Assembly (NCBI GenBank): GCA_016209995.1
Contig: JACQVC010000378.1
Span: 1-6,315, forward strand
Source: Gemmatimonadota bacterium
GTDB taxonomy: Bacteria > Gemmatimonadota > Gemmatimonadetes > Longimicrobiales > Gaopeijiaceae
Reading direction: 5' to 3'
DNA: 6,315 nucleotides
In this document: positions 1 through 6,126 of the stretch, in pieces
Numbering within the stretch: the first letter of the stretch is position 1
Layout of the letters: every line of letters begins with the position of its first letter
Made by a program: the position numbers and the translations under genes
The notes under the pieces: model-generated
What the model was told of the DNA's origin: nothing
The model's input: only the letters and a program-made list of their open reading frames with translations
The model's database searches: none

Positions 1-180
1 CGATGCTGGTAATCGGCTCGACCTGACCCGTCGCTTCCGCCGTGATCCTGAGGTTGCGACGCTCGACGGCCACGGTCTGCGGCCCCGTATCCTCGACCGC
101 GTCGCCCGACCGACAGCCGCTCAGCGCGAGCACCGCGACCAGCGTGAGCGCGGCGAACGACGCCCAACACAATTTCGCTC

Positions 181-184
<4 letters not shown>
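1..184 (-). CDS. Membrane-fusion (periplasmic adaptor) lipoprotein, MacA/HlyD type, 3'-truncated by window edge
   Basis: Only the first 61 codons lie in the window. The protein starts [24 protein letters not shown], with a hydrophobic stretch at about residues 8-21 ending in a lipobox (Leu-Ser-Gly-Cys, Cys24). It should therefore be exported and lipid-anchored. After a short polar linker comes [20 protein letters not shown], the usual opening of MacA/HlyD/RND-type adaptors just before the first beta strand and hairpin (family knowledge). Such proteins bridge an inner-membrane transporter and an outer-membrane channel. The ATG (184-182) overlaps the TGA (183-181) of the upstream ABC ATPase gene as ATGA, so the two are probably translationally coupled. 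This makes a MacAB-like tripartite ABC exporter the best reading; the permease would lie beyond the left edge. The substrate cannot be told from this sequence. Confidence 0.85.
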
Positions 185-882
<698 letters not shown>

Positions 883-885
<3 letters not shown>

Positions 886-895
886 AGTTCCCTCC
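883..895 (-). promoter_or_regulatory. Shine-Dalgarno and CTG start deciding the ABC ATPase N-terminus
   Basis: On the minus strand GGAGGG (895-890) is followed by AACT and then CTG (885-883). The spacing of about five bases from GGAGG is ideal. No ATG, GTG or TTG occurs in this frame between here and GTG at 789, although the intervening 32 codons encode family-typical sequence. The site lies about 37-49 bases past the stop of the Spy-like gene at 932, so independent re-initiation within an operon is plausible. Confidence 0.6.
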
Positions 896-931
896 CCCGC
901 ACCGCCTGAAGTCGCGCATGCGTGAGCGCCC

Positions 932-1396
932 TCACCGCTCGCGCGACTGCCACTCTTCCCACTCTTCCCACAGTTCCCTCTCTCCTGGACCCTCGTTCCG
1001 CCTGCGGTCGCGCTCCCGTCGCAGCGAATCGTAGAGGACCCTCTGTTCCGGCGTGAGGATCTTCTGTATTTCGGCGCGCGTAGAATCGCTCAACGCATCG
1101 AAAGTGGCTCGCCACTCGCGCCAGAGCTGACTCGCGTTCTCCCGGCGGAACTCCACGATGGAGTCGACCACCCACTTCTGGTCCCGCGTCAAACCCACCT
1201 GATCGACGATCCTCGTTCGCGGAACGGCCGTGGACTCTGCCGGCTGCGTGGCCGGCGCCATCCGCACATCGGCCGCATCAGCCCGCTGCGACGGGACCAC
1301 CAGCGAGTACACCGCCGCCCCCACCATTCCTCCCGCCCCGAAAACGATCGCTAGAATCGAAGCCGTCGCGAGACGCGTCCGCGATACCGTCGTCAT
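932..1396 (-). CDS. Membrane-anchored periplasmic Spy/CpxP/CnrX-like protein
   Basis: This 154-residue protein has an N-terminal signal anchor at about residues 11-34 and no clear cleavage site. A Pro/Ala/Thr linker follows (about 40-62), then an all-helical, charged domain with two LTxxQ motifs, L-T-R-D-Q (69-73) and L-T-P-E-Q (114-118). LTxxQ motifs, and the pattern [13 protein letters not shown], are typical of the Spy/CpxP/metal-resist group of periplasmic stress proteins and sensors (family knowledge). The protein contains no His and no Cys at all, and Met46 is the only Met outside the anchor region and start. Canonical CnrX-type metal coordination is therefore unlikely. The C-terminus holds Trp at 143, 146 and 149. 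The ATG is preceded by AAGAGG (1407-1402) at five bases. It lies between the anti-sigma candidate and the exporter genes, which suggests an envelope-stress sensor or chaperone role; that role is inferred. Confidence 0.82.
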   Translation of the reverse strand: MTTVSRTRLATASILAIVFGAGGMVGAAVYSLVVPSQRADAADVRMAPATQPAESTAVPRTRIVDQVGLTRDQKWVVDSIVEFRRENASQLWREWRATFDALSDSTRAEIQKILTPEQRVLYDSLRRERDRRRNEGPGERELWEEWEEWQSRER

Positions 1397-1540
1397 GGCT
1401 GCCTCTTGTAGTCAGTTGGTGGCCCAGGAACGTTAGCTCGGAGGGAGCACAGGCATCGCCCCATCAATACGTCAACGTCACTCTGCAGGCTAGTAGTCGA
1501 GCTTGTCAGTACGTCGATCGACGGCAAGGCGTCGGCCGGC
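1397..1540 (-). other. 144-base gap between anti-sigma candidate and Spy-like gene
   Basis: This is the longest spacer inside the operon. It contains a TTGACG hexamer (minus strand) in the run GTTGACGTATTGATGGGG, but no convincing -10 element at the right distance, so an internal promoter is only a possibility. The ribosome binding site of the Spy-like gene lies at its lower end. I see no coding sequence and no strong terminator hairpin here. Confidence 0.35.
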
Positions 1541-1909
1541 CTAGTACTCGACATCAGCGAGGAACACGTTGACCGCGTCCAGCGTCGCCGAAGCCGCCAG
1601 AGCGGCGGCGAGATCGGCGTCTTCCGGTGCGAGAAGCTCCTGCAACGTCGCAGCCTCCTGCGTGGGCCCGAGGCCGCGCAAGGCCAGAACGCCGCCGAGG
1701 CTGGCGGCCAGGAGCGCCGCGGGCACGACCGCGCGTGACCACGAGAGCAAGAGATCGTTGACGCGGGGGGCGCTCGACCGGCGCCGCGCCAGTTCGCCGG
1801 CCGCCCGGGCCAGCACCCGCCGGTGGAACCGCTCCCAGAAGCCCGGGTCCCAGACCTCGGGATCGAGGCTGCCCAACGGGGCCCTCTCGTCCTGACCGTC
1901 TTTCATCAT
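1541..1909 (-). CDS. Small single-span membrane protein, probable anti-sigma factor
   Basis: This 122-residue protein has a charged N-terminal cytoplasmic part (1-57), one transmembrane helix at about 58-79 (S-R-A-V-V-P-A-A-L-L-A-A-S-L-G-G-V-L-A-L), and an acidic, Ala/Leu-rich C-terminal part of about 42 residues that would be periplasmic. The N-terminal part contains D-P-E-V-W-D-P-G-F-W-E-R-F-H-R-R-V, an amphipathic helix that could grip the sigma factor, as the short helix of CnrY does. There is no zinc anti-sigma motif (HxxxCxxC) and no Cys. The gene lies 82 bases after the ECF sigma gene on the same strand, the classic anti-sigma position. Two consecutive ATG codons (1909 and 1906) follow GAGGCGGT; either could be used. 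The anti-sigma role is inferred from position and topology, not from sequence similarity I can prove. Confidence 0.72.
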   Translation of the reverse strand: MMKDGQDERAPLGSLDPEVWDPGFWERFHRRVLARAAGELARRRSSAPRVNDLLLSWSRAVVPAALLAASLGGVLALRGLGPTQEAATLQELLAPEDADLAAALAASATLDAVNVFLADVEY

Positions 1910-1991
1910 ACCGCCTCGCTCGACGCGTGGTTCAACGTCCTAGGAGCCTGTGCTCCGCCCAGATGCCAAAGCGTCGGTCCTCATCCACCCC

Positions 1992-2543
1992 TCATGGCTC
2001 CCCATGAGCCTGTAGTCGTGTCCGTAGACGCTGGCGCGCGAAGTGCAGGTGCGACCGGACCGTGCCCGCCGGCAACTTCAGCCGCTGTGCGATCTCTCGG
2101 TGGGTGAAGCCCTCGAGATCGTGCAGCAGCACGACCGCCTGCTGCACCTCAGGGAGCACACTCAGCGCCTGGAGCAGTCCGTCGCGAAGCTCACGCCGCT
2201 CGGCCATGCGATCCGGCCGCTCCGACCGATACTCGGCGTCCGGCGGGAGCGGGCTCGCCGCCCGCAACGACTCGCGCCGAACCAGATTGAGCGACCGGTT
2301 ACGCACGATGGTCAGTAGCCAGCCGGCGAAACGGTCCGGGTCACGGCACTCATCGAGTCGCTCGAGCGAGACGACAAAGGCCTCCTGAGCCGCGTCTTCG
2401 GCGTCCTCGTGTCGACGAGTCACCGAGAGCGCGACTGCGTAGGCCGCCCTCATGTAACGGGCGACGATCTCGCCGAACGCGTCGGCCACGCCGGCTCGCG
2501 CCCGACCCACCAAGTCTGCGTCGCCGAGCGCCTTCACGCGCAC
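1992..2543 (-). CDS. ECF-type RNA polymerase sigma factor
   Basis: This is a sigma-70 family factor of the extracytoplasmic function group, about 183 residues with the start used here. Region 2 is clear (D-A-F-G-E-I-V-A-R-Y, then D-A-E-D-A-A-Q-E-A-F and F-A-G-W-L-L-T-I-V-R-N). After a variable linker, region 4 carries the helix-turn-helix L-P-E-V-Q-Q-A-V-V-L-L through T-H-R-E-I-A-Q-R-L-K-L-P-A-G-T-V-R-S-H-L. It directs RNA polymerase to target promoters, probably including its own operon. The frame stays open to a TTG at 2621, but the extra 26 residues are unlike the family and that TTG overlaps a likely -35 box. GTG at 2543 (V-R-V-K-A-L-G-D-A-D) or GTG at 2537 is more sensible, though neither has a strong Shine-Dalgarno sequence. 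It is first in the operon with the anti-sigma candidate, Spy-like protein and exporter genes. Confidence 0.93.
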   Translation of the reverse strand: MRVKALGDADLVGRARAGVADAFGEIVARYMRAAYAVALSVTRRHEDAEDAAQEAFVVSLERLDECRDPDRFAGWLLTIVRNRSLNLVRRESLRAASPLPPDAEYRSERPDRMAERRELRDGLLQALSVLPEVQQAVVLLHDLEGFTHREIAQRLKLPAGTVRSHLHFARQRLRTRLQAHGEP

Positions 2544-2592
2544 CCACGAAAGGAAGACAACTAACGCACCCGGAGTGCTTAAGGTCGCTTTG

Positions 2593-2621
2593 GACTTAGC
2601 ACGTCTCGGAAGGACTGCCAA
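2593..2621 (-). promoter_or_regulatory. Possible promoter of the sigma-factor operon
   Basis: On the minus strand TTGGCA (2621-2616, five of six to TTGACA) is followed by 17 bases and TGC-TAAGTC (extended -10 TG, -10 at 2598-2593). Transcription would start near 2586, about 40 bases before the GTG at 2543. The -10 hexamer is poor apart from TA and the extended TG, so this is only a candidate. Confidence 0.3.
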
Positions 2622-2693
2622 GACATGCCATGCAAGCGTGATGTCAGGAAATTGATACGGGAAGGGGAGTCCGGCCAGGCCGCGCAGGCCTCA

Positions 2694-2721
2694 CCCCACG
2701 CAAACGTCCGTTGGCGTGGGG
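2694..2721. repeat. Strong inverted repeat (hairpin)
   Basis: CCCCACGC (2694-2701) pairs perfectly with GCGTGGGG (2714-2721). After an A/G mismatch, AAC (2703-2705) pairs with GTT (2710-2712), closing a four-base loop GTCC. The stem is eight plus three base pairs. No T-tract follows on either strand, so it is not a typical intrinsic terminator. It lies about 75-100 bases upstream of the sigma operon promoter candidate and could be an operator or RNA structure. Confidence 0.6.
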
Positions 2722-2809
2722 ACCCGGGACGCCCCGCAGGAACCAGCGCGAACGGTCCCGGCGTGAGCCAGCAGGTCGCTTTCGGAGGCGGCCCTAGGCG
2801 GCCACCGCC

Positions 2810-2834
2810 CCCTTCCAGCGGCCAAACGGAAGGG
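2810..2834. repeat. Inverted repeat (hairpin)
   Basis: CCCTTCC (2810-2816) pairs with GGAAGGG (2828-2834) around an 11-base loop. There is no adjoining T-tract. The role is unknown. Confidence 0.45.
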
Positions 2835-2896
2835 TCGGCGCCGGACGTACCTTGCCACCCCAGATGAAGGCCGCAATTCGGGGTGCCGCCTCCGCT

Positions 2897-2915
2897 GCCG
2901 GGCTCGACGCCCGGC
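2897..2915. repeat. Compact GC-rich inverted repeat (hairpin)
   Basis: GCCGGGC (2897-2903) and GCCCGGC (2909-2915) form a perfect seven-pair stem around the five-base loop TCGAC. There is no T-tract. It is a stable hairpin in DNA or RNA of either strand; function unknown. Confidence 0.5.
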
Positions 2916-3185
2916 CGCATCCCCAGGCAATCACGATCCCGCGGGGTCGGGCCCGGCCGTTACCGTTGCTGTGTATCGTGCTACGCTTCTGGTCACGCAT
3001 TCTCGGTTTCCAGCCTTTCGATCCATGACGCTCAGTTCGCTCGCCTCGGCGGTTCCCCACCCATGCCACGGTTTCCTAGCATGGTGCCGCGGCCCCCTCA
3101 CCGACGACACGCTGAACGATTTGCCGCCCCCCTGTGCACCGATCGTGCCGCGGCGCGTTACGAGGACAGCACGACACGTATCAGA

Positions 3186-3215
3186 TTGTAAATAAGTGAC
3201 ATAGACCTAATGTTG
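3186..3215 (+). promoter_or_regulatory. Plus-strand promoter candidate of the TTG-N19-TAnnTTTG type, antisense to the ANTAR gene
   Basis: TTG (3186-3188) is followed by 19 bases and TAATGTTG (3208-3215), seven of eight to the Bacteroidetes -7 consensus TAnnTTTG with the -33 TTG at the proper distance (known for that phylum). It lies in the most AT-rich patch of the window. A transcript starting near 3222 would read through the hairpins at 3246-3268 and 3304-3329 and then antisense into the ANTAR regulator gene. No plausible plus-strand gene follows. Whether this lineage uses such promoters is an inference. Confidence 0.35.
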
Positions 3216-3245
3216 TGGCCTACGATCGGCGTCAAATACGCGCGC

Positions 3246-3268
3246 GACCGTGTCAGAACCACACGGTC
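3246..3268. repeat. Perfect 8-bp inverted repeat (hairpin)
   Basis: GACCGTGT (3246-3253) pairs perfectly with ACACGGTC (3261-3268) around the seven-base loop CAGAACC. It lies about 25 bases past the start expected from the plus-strand promoter candidate, or about 80 bases past the stop of the ANTAR gene if read on the minus strand. It could be a leader or small-RNA structure, a dyad operator, or part of a terminator region. Confidence 0.5.
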
Positions 3269-3303
3269 CTGTGCGTCTAACGGACATGGCGAGGATGAAA
3301 CGC

Positions 3304-3329
3304 GACCTTCTGGGGGCCTTCAGGAGGTC
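3304..3329 (-). terminator. Hairpin just downstream of the ANTAR regulator gene, possible terminator
   Basis: On the minus strand, GACCTCCTG (3329-3321) pairs with CAGAAGGTC (3312-3304) with one C/A mismatch around the eight-base loop AAGGCCCC. It starts about 20 bases after the TAG at 3351-3349. The following GCGTTTCATCC has only a short T run, so this is at best a weak or factor-assisted terminator. Read on the plus strand the same stem is complete with one G-U pair. Confidence 0.4.
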
Positions 3330-3348
3330 CTACGAGTCGGTGCGCTCT

Positions 3349-3954
3349 CTAGACGTTGTTCGGTCGCTCGCGGAGCAGGGATTCGGCGGTGACGATGGTG
3401 CGGGCTATGTCCACCATGCGCTGGTTTCGGTTTTGGCTCTCGCGCTGGAGGAGGCGGTAGGCGTCACGTTCGCTCAACCCACGTGTGTCCATGAGGATGC
3501 CCTTGGCCCGCTCGATGATCTTGCGCTCGTCGAGCCGCTTCTCCAGCTCACCGATCTCAGCGCGCAGCTTGCGATTCTCTTGGAAGCGTGCCTTGGCCAT
3601 GACGATGGCCGCAGAGAGCGCCTGAGGCGGGAAGGGTTGTACCAGAATCTCGTGAATGGGGCCGGCGGCCGCCCGGTCGAACTCGGCGGGATCGGAGCCT
3701 TCGGTGACCAGGATGACCGGAACGGCGCGCACGCGTGTGATTTCCTCGGCAACGTGGACTCCCGCGAGTCGCGGGAGCTGGGATTCCAGAATCGCCAGGT
3801 CGATGGGCTCGCGACTGGCCAGCTCCGCAGCTTGACGGCCATCGAGGGCAGGGCCTACGACCTCGTGTCCCAGGGCTTCGAGCTGCGTCTTGAGCGCCAT
3901 GGTGCTCAGGACGCCGTTTTGGGCTACGAGGACTCGGAGACGTTCGGGACTCAC
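3349..3954 (-). CDS. ANTAR-domain response regulator with degenerate receiver
   Basis: This 201-residue protein has an N-terminal receiver-like domain (about 5-120), a short coiled coil (about 124-143) and a C-terminal ANTAR domain (about 140-195; E-R-K-I-I-E-R-A-K-G-I-L-M, then G-L-S-E-R-D-A-Y-R-L-L). ANTAR proteins bind paired RNA hairpins and act as antiterminators (family knowledge: AmiR, NasR, EutV). The receiver fold is recognisable (L-R-V-L-V-A, L-E-A-L-G-H-E-V-V-G, V-P-V-I-L-V-T), but key residues are altered. The acidic pair is Gln12-Asn13, the phospho-acceptor is Glu57 (A-I-L-E-S-Q-L-P), and the conserved Lys is Gln106 (V-Q-P-F); Thr84 is kept. Normal phosphorylation is therefore unlikely. 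The GTG start is chosen because GGGAG (3964-3960) lies five bases upstream and the protein then begins right at the receiver. It follows the upstream gene's stop by 23 bases, so the two are probably co-transcribed. Confidence 0.92.
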   Translation of the reverse strand: MSPERLRVLVAQNGVLSTMALKTQLEALGHEVVGPALDGRQAAELASREPIDLAILESQLPRLAGVHVAEEITRVRAVPVILVTEGSDPAEFDRAAAGPIHEILVQPFPPQALSAAIVMAKARFQENRKLRAEIGELEKRLDERKIIERAKGILMDTRGLSERDAYRLLQRESQNRNQRMVDIARTIVTAESLLRERPNNV

Positions 3955-3977
3955 GGAATCTCCCGGCGCTGGTAACG

Positions 3978-4769
3978 TCAGAAGCCGCGTTCGGGCCGAC
4001 CGGACCGGCGGCGCTTCCTGTCCGCACCGCGGCCAGTGTCCTTCCTCTGCTCCGTTCCCTTCTCGACTGCGGCAGCGTGTGTGAAGAGCGCGACGATCTC
4101 CTCGTCGAAGAGAGCGTCCAGGTCGCGACCTTGCAGGACCGCCCGACTGACCGGTTGGTCCGGGTTCTCGGCGCGGAAGAAGTCGATCGCCATCAAGCGA
4201 GCAGGCGGACTGCACCCGGTGCCACCCACTGCCCGACCGGCAACGCGAGCCGTCCACGCTTGTCCGTCGATCCGGAAATGACGCAGCGTTTCCAGGCGCG
4301 ATGGGGCAGCCTCGGCGGTCTCAGCCCCGCCAGCCCCTCCTGCCGCCGCAGCCACCACGGGCCCGCCAGCCTGACCCAGTGCCTCTCGCACGGGAGTCGG
4401 CCGTCGGCGCACGGGCACAGCCTCACCAGACTGCTCTCCGTTCCGTTCAACAGGCGATGCTTCAGCGGCAGCCGTCGTCGGCGACTGGAGCGACCCTTCG
4501 GCGCTGGAGGTTTCAGGAGGTACCGAGTCCTGAGTCGTGGTGCCGACGTCAGCCGAGGCCTCAGGTATTCCAGCCCCCCCTTGCTGAGGAGGCTCGGTGC
4601 CGGCGTGCTCGTCGCCGGCGGCCGGCGGCCCCGAAGCCATGTAGCCTCCACCGCTCCCGCCGGACGATCCGGCGGGCCGGGGCGCGCTCGCGGCCGTAGG
4701 ATGGTTGAGTGAGACTCGCACGGGAATAGGGCGCCGTGCTGGCTCGCTCTTCTGCGCGTCGTCGTGCAT
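3978..4769 (-). CDS. Unrecognised protein: long disordered region, small C-terminal domain, basic tail
   Basis: I do not recognise this family. With ATG at 4769 it has 263 residues. About 1-155 is low-complexity (Gly, Ala, Pro, Ser, Thr, Glu) and surely disordered. About 158-234 looks folded: L-E-T-L-R-H-F-R-I-D-G-Q-A-W-T-A-R-V-A-G, then A-I-D-F-F-R-A-E-N-P-D-Q-P-V-S-R-A-V-L, then D-L-D-A-L-F-D-E-E-I-V-A-L-F. The last 20 residues are strongly basic (R-K-R-R-R-S-G-R-P-E-R). A motif RRPxPVRxxL occurs twice, at 12-21 and 122-131. There is no signal peptide or membrane span, so it is probably cytoplasmic and might bind nucleic acid. The frame is open upstream to ATG at 4835 and GTG at 4868; the start is uncertain because no candidate has a strong Shine-Dalgarno sequence. 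It sits 23 bases before the ANTAR regulator gene, which suggests a functional link. Confidence 0.75.
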   Translation of the reverse strand: MHDDAQKSEPARRPIPVRVSLNHPTAASAPRPAGSSGGSGGGYMASGPPAAGDEHAGTEPPQQGGAGIPEASADVGTTTQDSVPPETSSAEGSLQSPTTAAAEASPVERNGEQSGEAVPVRRRPTPVREALGQAGGPVVAAAAGGAGGAETAEAAPSRLETLRHFRIDGQAWTARVAGRAVGGTGCSPPARLMAIDFFRAENPDQPVSRAVLQGRDLDALFDEEIVALFTHAAAVEKGTEQRKDTGRGADRKRRRSGRPERGF

Positions 4770-4931
4770 CGGGCTGAACTCGCTTATGGGTACGCCAGAA
4801 ACATGTGTGGCGGACGAGCGGAGTTCAACCCACATGATGGACGCCCGTGTCGGCCATGGCGGCGCCACCCGCTACGTTCCTAGCTTTCCACGCATGAGGA
4901 CCGTCCGCCGCTTTGGCCGCGCACAGGCGAT
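4770..4931. other. Divergent region between the unrecognised gene and the glycosyltransferase
   Basis: Genes face away from each other here, so it should hold promoters in both directions. On the minus strand a TTG (4828-4826), 20 bases, then CATGTTTC (4805-4798) is a loose match to TTG / TAnnTTTG and would fit the ATG at 4769. On the plus strand TAGCTTTC (4881-4888) matches seven of eight of TAnnTTTG but has no TTG at the right distance upstream. If the minus-strand gene starts at 4835 or 4868 the region is shorter. Confidence 0.3.
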
Positions 4932-5948
4932 GTGTCGTCCGCGGTGAGCCCGTCGCCAGCGCCCCTGGTGACCGTGCTGATGGTGTGTTACAACGGCACA
5001 CCCTACCTGCGCCAGGCCCTCGATAGCGTGCGGGCCCAGACGTTCATGGACTGGGAGCTGGTGTTCTTCGACAACGGCTCGACCGACGAGAGCGCCGCGA
5101 TCGCCACGGGCCTGGACCCCAGAATCCGCGTTGTCGGTTCCTCGACTCGTGTTCCTCTGGGCCTGGCTCGCTCGCAGGCCGTCGCGGCAAGTCGGGGCCG
5201 GTACGTTGCCTTCCTCGACTCAGACGATCAATGGCGCCCAGACAAGCTGGAGCGTCAGGTCCGGACGCTTTCCGCCGGCCAGGCACAGCTGGCCTACTCG
5301 GACTGCTATGTAGTCTCCGGGCGAGGGCGCGTGCTCGGCCGCTACTCGCAGCGCGCGATGCCGGCTGACGGCTACGTCCTCGCGACACTGCTCGACGAGA
5401 ACTTCATTCCCCTCGTGACCGTAATGGTGGATCGCGACCTCATCACGAAGGCGGGGGGTTTCGATCCACACCTTCAGGTCGCCGCCGACTACGACCTCTG
5501 GCTGCGCATCGCCAGCCGCGCAGCGATCGACTACGATCCCGAGCCACTGGCCTCGTATCGGACGCACAGCCGCAACCTGTCGAGTGACTTCCGCACGGCA
5601 TACCGGGAGAATCTGCGCATCTACCGGTCGTGGCGACGCACGGGCACAGCGGAGACGCAGGGGCGGGCGCGCCGAGCGGCGGCGGCGCTGCACTGGAAGT
5701 GGGCCCTCAAGGAGCTTCTGATCGGCCGGCGCGCAGGTCGCGCCGCCTCGCGGTTCCGGCTGGGTTGGGCCCGGGCCGGGGGTAGGCTGAGAGCGCTACG
5801 CGCGCTGTTCTGGCTCATTCTGCGGCAACTCCGCGGGGTAGACTTGCGCTATTTTATGCTCCGTGAACGATTTACGGGACGTACACTCGGCGACTCCGCG
5901 GGCCGCCCATCGGCCGAGTCAATTCGTCGCGCTGGGGCATCGAGCTGA
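4932..5948 (+). CDS. Family 2 (GT-A fold) glycosyltransferase
   Basis: This 338-residue protein transfers a sugar from a nucleotide-sugar donor, probably in surface polysaccharide or glycan assembly at the cytoplasmic face of the membrane. The N-terminal GT-A domain is complete: V-T-V-L-M-V-C-Y-N-G (13-22), Q-T-F-M-D-W-E-L-V-F-F-D-N-G-S-T-D-E-S (36-54), the metal-binding F-L-D-S-D-D-Q-W (94-101), and later G-G-F-D-P through A-A-D-Y-D-L-W-L-R (about 175-192), which holds the catalytic-region acid. The remaining C-terminal part (about 225-338) is rich in Arg and Ala with an amphipathic stretch L-R-A-L-F-W-L-I-L-R-Q-L (about 295-306) that may attach to the membrane. GTG at 4932 follows AGG (4925-4927) at four bases; GTG at 4944 is an alternative. 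No partner polysaccharide genes are visible, so the sugar and acceptor are unknown. Confidence 0.95.
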   Translation: MSSAVSPSPAPLVTVLMVCYNGTPYLRQALDSVRAQTFMDWELVFFDNGSTDESAAIATGLDPRIRVVGSSTRVPLGLARSQAVAASRGRYVAFLDSDDQWRPDKLERQVRTLSAGQAQLAYSDCYVVSGRGRVLGRYSQRAMPADGYVLATLLDENFIPLVTVMVDRDLITKAGGFDPHLQVAADYDLWLRIASRAAIDYDPEPLASYRTHSRNLSSDFRTAYRENLRIYRSWRRTGTAETQGRARRAAAALHWKWALKELLIGRRAGRAASRFRLGWARAGGRLRALRALFWLILRQLRGVDLRYFMLRERFTGRTLGDSAGRPSAESIRRAGASS

Positions 5949-5996
5949 GCACGGCACACCATTCGTCGTTTTAGCCCACAGATCCGGACCTGTAAC

Positions 5997-6013
5997 CGCC
6001 TGTGTCTCAGGCG
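5997..6013 (+). terminator. Hairpin downstream of the glycosyltransferase gene, possible terminator
   Basis: CGCCTG (5997-6002) pairs perfectly with CAGGCG (6008-6013) around TGTCT. It lies about 48 bases after the glycosyltransferase stop and before the next promoter candidate. The following CTTCGTCTG is only moderately T-rich, so intrinsic termination would be weak. Confidence 0.3.
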
Positions 6014-6049
6014 CTTCGTCTGCCCGTCGGGTCTCGGATCGTGGCAAGC

Positions 6050-6082
6050 TTTGCGTTGGGTCGGCTCTTGTTCCTATCTTTG
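6050..6082 (+). promoter_or_regulatory. Promoter candidate TTTG-N21-TATCTTTG upstream of the peptide/partial gene pair
   Basis: TTTG (6050-6053) and TATCTTTG (6075-6082) match the Bacteroidetes-type -33 TTTG and -7 TAnnTTTG elements exactly in sequence, with a spacing close to the usual. A start near 6089 would give a leader of about 40 bases to the ATG at 6127. The same segment also reads as a poor sigma-70 promoter (TTGCGT, 18 bases, TATCTT). A small dyad CCTAT/ATAGG (6073-6077 and 6085-6090 region) overlaps the -7 element. Confidence 0.45.
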
Positions 6083-6126
6083 AGAATAGGGGCGACGATG
6101 CCACCGCTTGCCGATGCACGGAGGCG

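Larger units (their letters stand above)
2622..3348. other. Long region without a convincing gene between the sigma operon and the ANTAR regulator
   Basis: Reading frames here give Pro/Arg/Gly-rich translations without domain character or start signals, so I call no gene. The region contains inverted repeats at 2694-2721, 2810-2834, 2897-2915, 3246-3268 and 3304-3329, listed separately. A 7-base direct repeat GGCGGCC occurs around 2785-2802, and a 9-base direct repeat GTGCCGCGG at 3084-3092 and 3145-3153. Around 3181-3215 it becomes markedly AT-richer than the rest of the window and carries a plus-strand promoter candidate. Confidence 0.6.

Noticed and set aside
2579..2930. Minus-strand open frames upstream of the sigma gene
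   Set aside because: The translations are Pro/Gly/Arg-rich without domain character and overlap strong hairpins and the sigma promoter candidate.
3084..3153. Direct repeat GTGCCGCGG twice, as possible mobile-element or attachment-site duplication
   Set aside because: Nine bases in GC-rich DNA with no integrase or transposase nearby; likely chance.
2883..3195. Plus-strand frames in the long gene-free stretch
   Set aside because: Two overlapping frames of similar quality, no ribosome binding site, and residue use typical of translated non-coding GC-rich DNA.
3250..3975. Plus-strand open frame of 241 codons opposite the ANTAR regulator
   Set aside because: Most of it is antisense to a clear ANTAR gene and shows typical high-GC mirror composition. 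The first 33 codons look mildly protein-like but match nothing I know. A non-coding antisense RNA is the only use I consider.
3955..4257. N-terminal extension of the ANTAR frame to 4257
   Set aside because: The extension overlaps the C-terminal domain of the upstream gene in another frame and is Arg/Gly/Ser-rich. GTG 3954 has a good Shine-Dalgarno and starts at the receiver.
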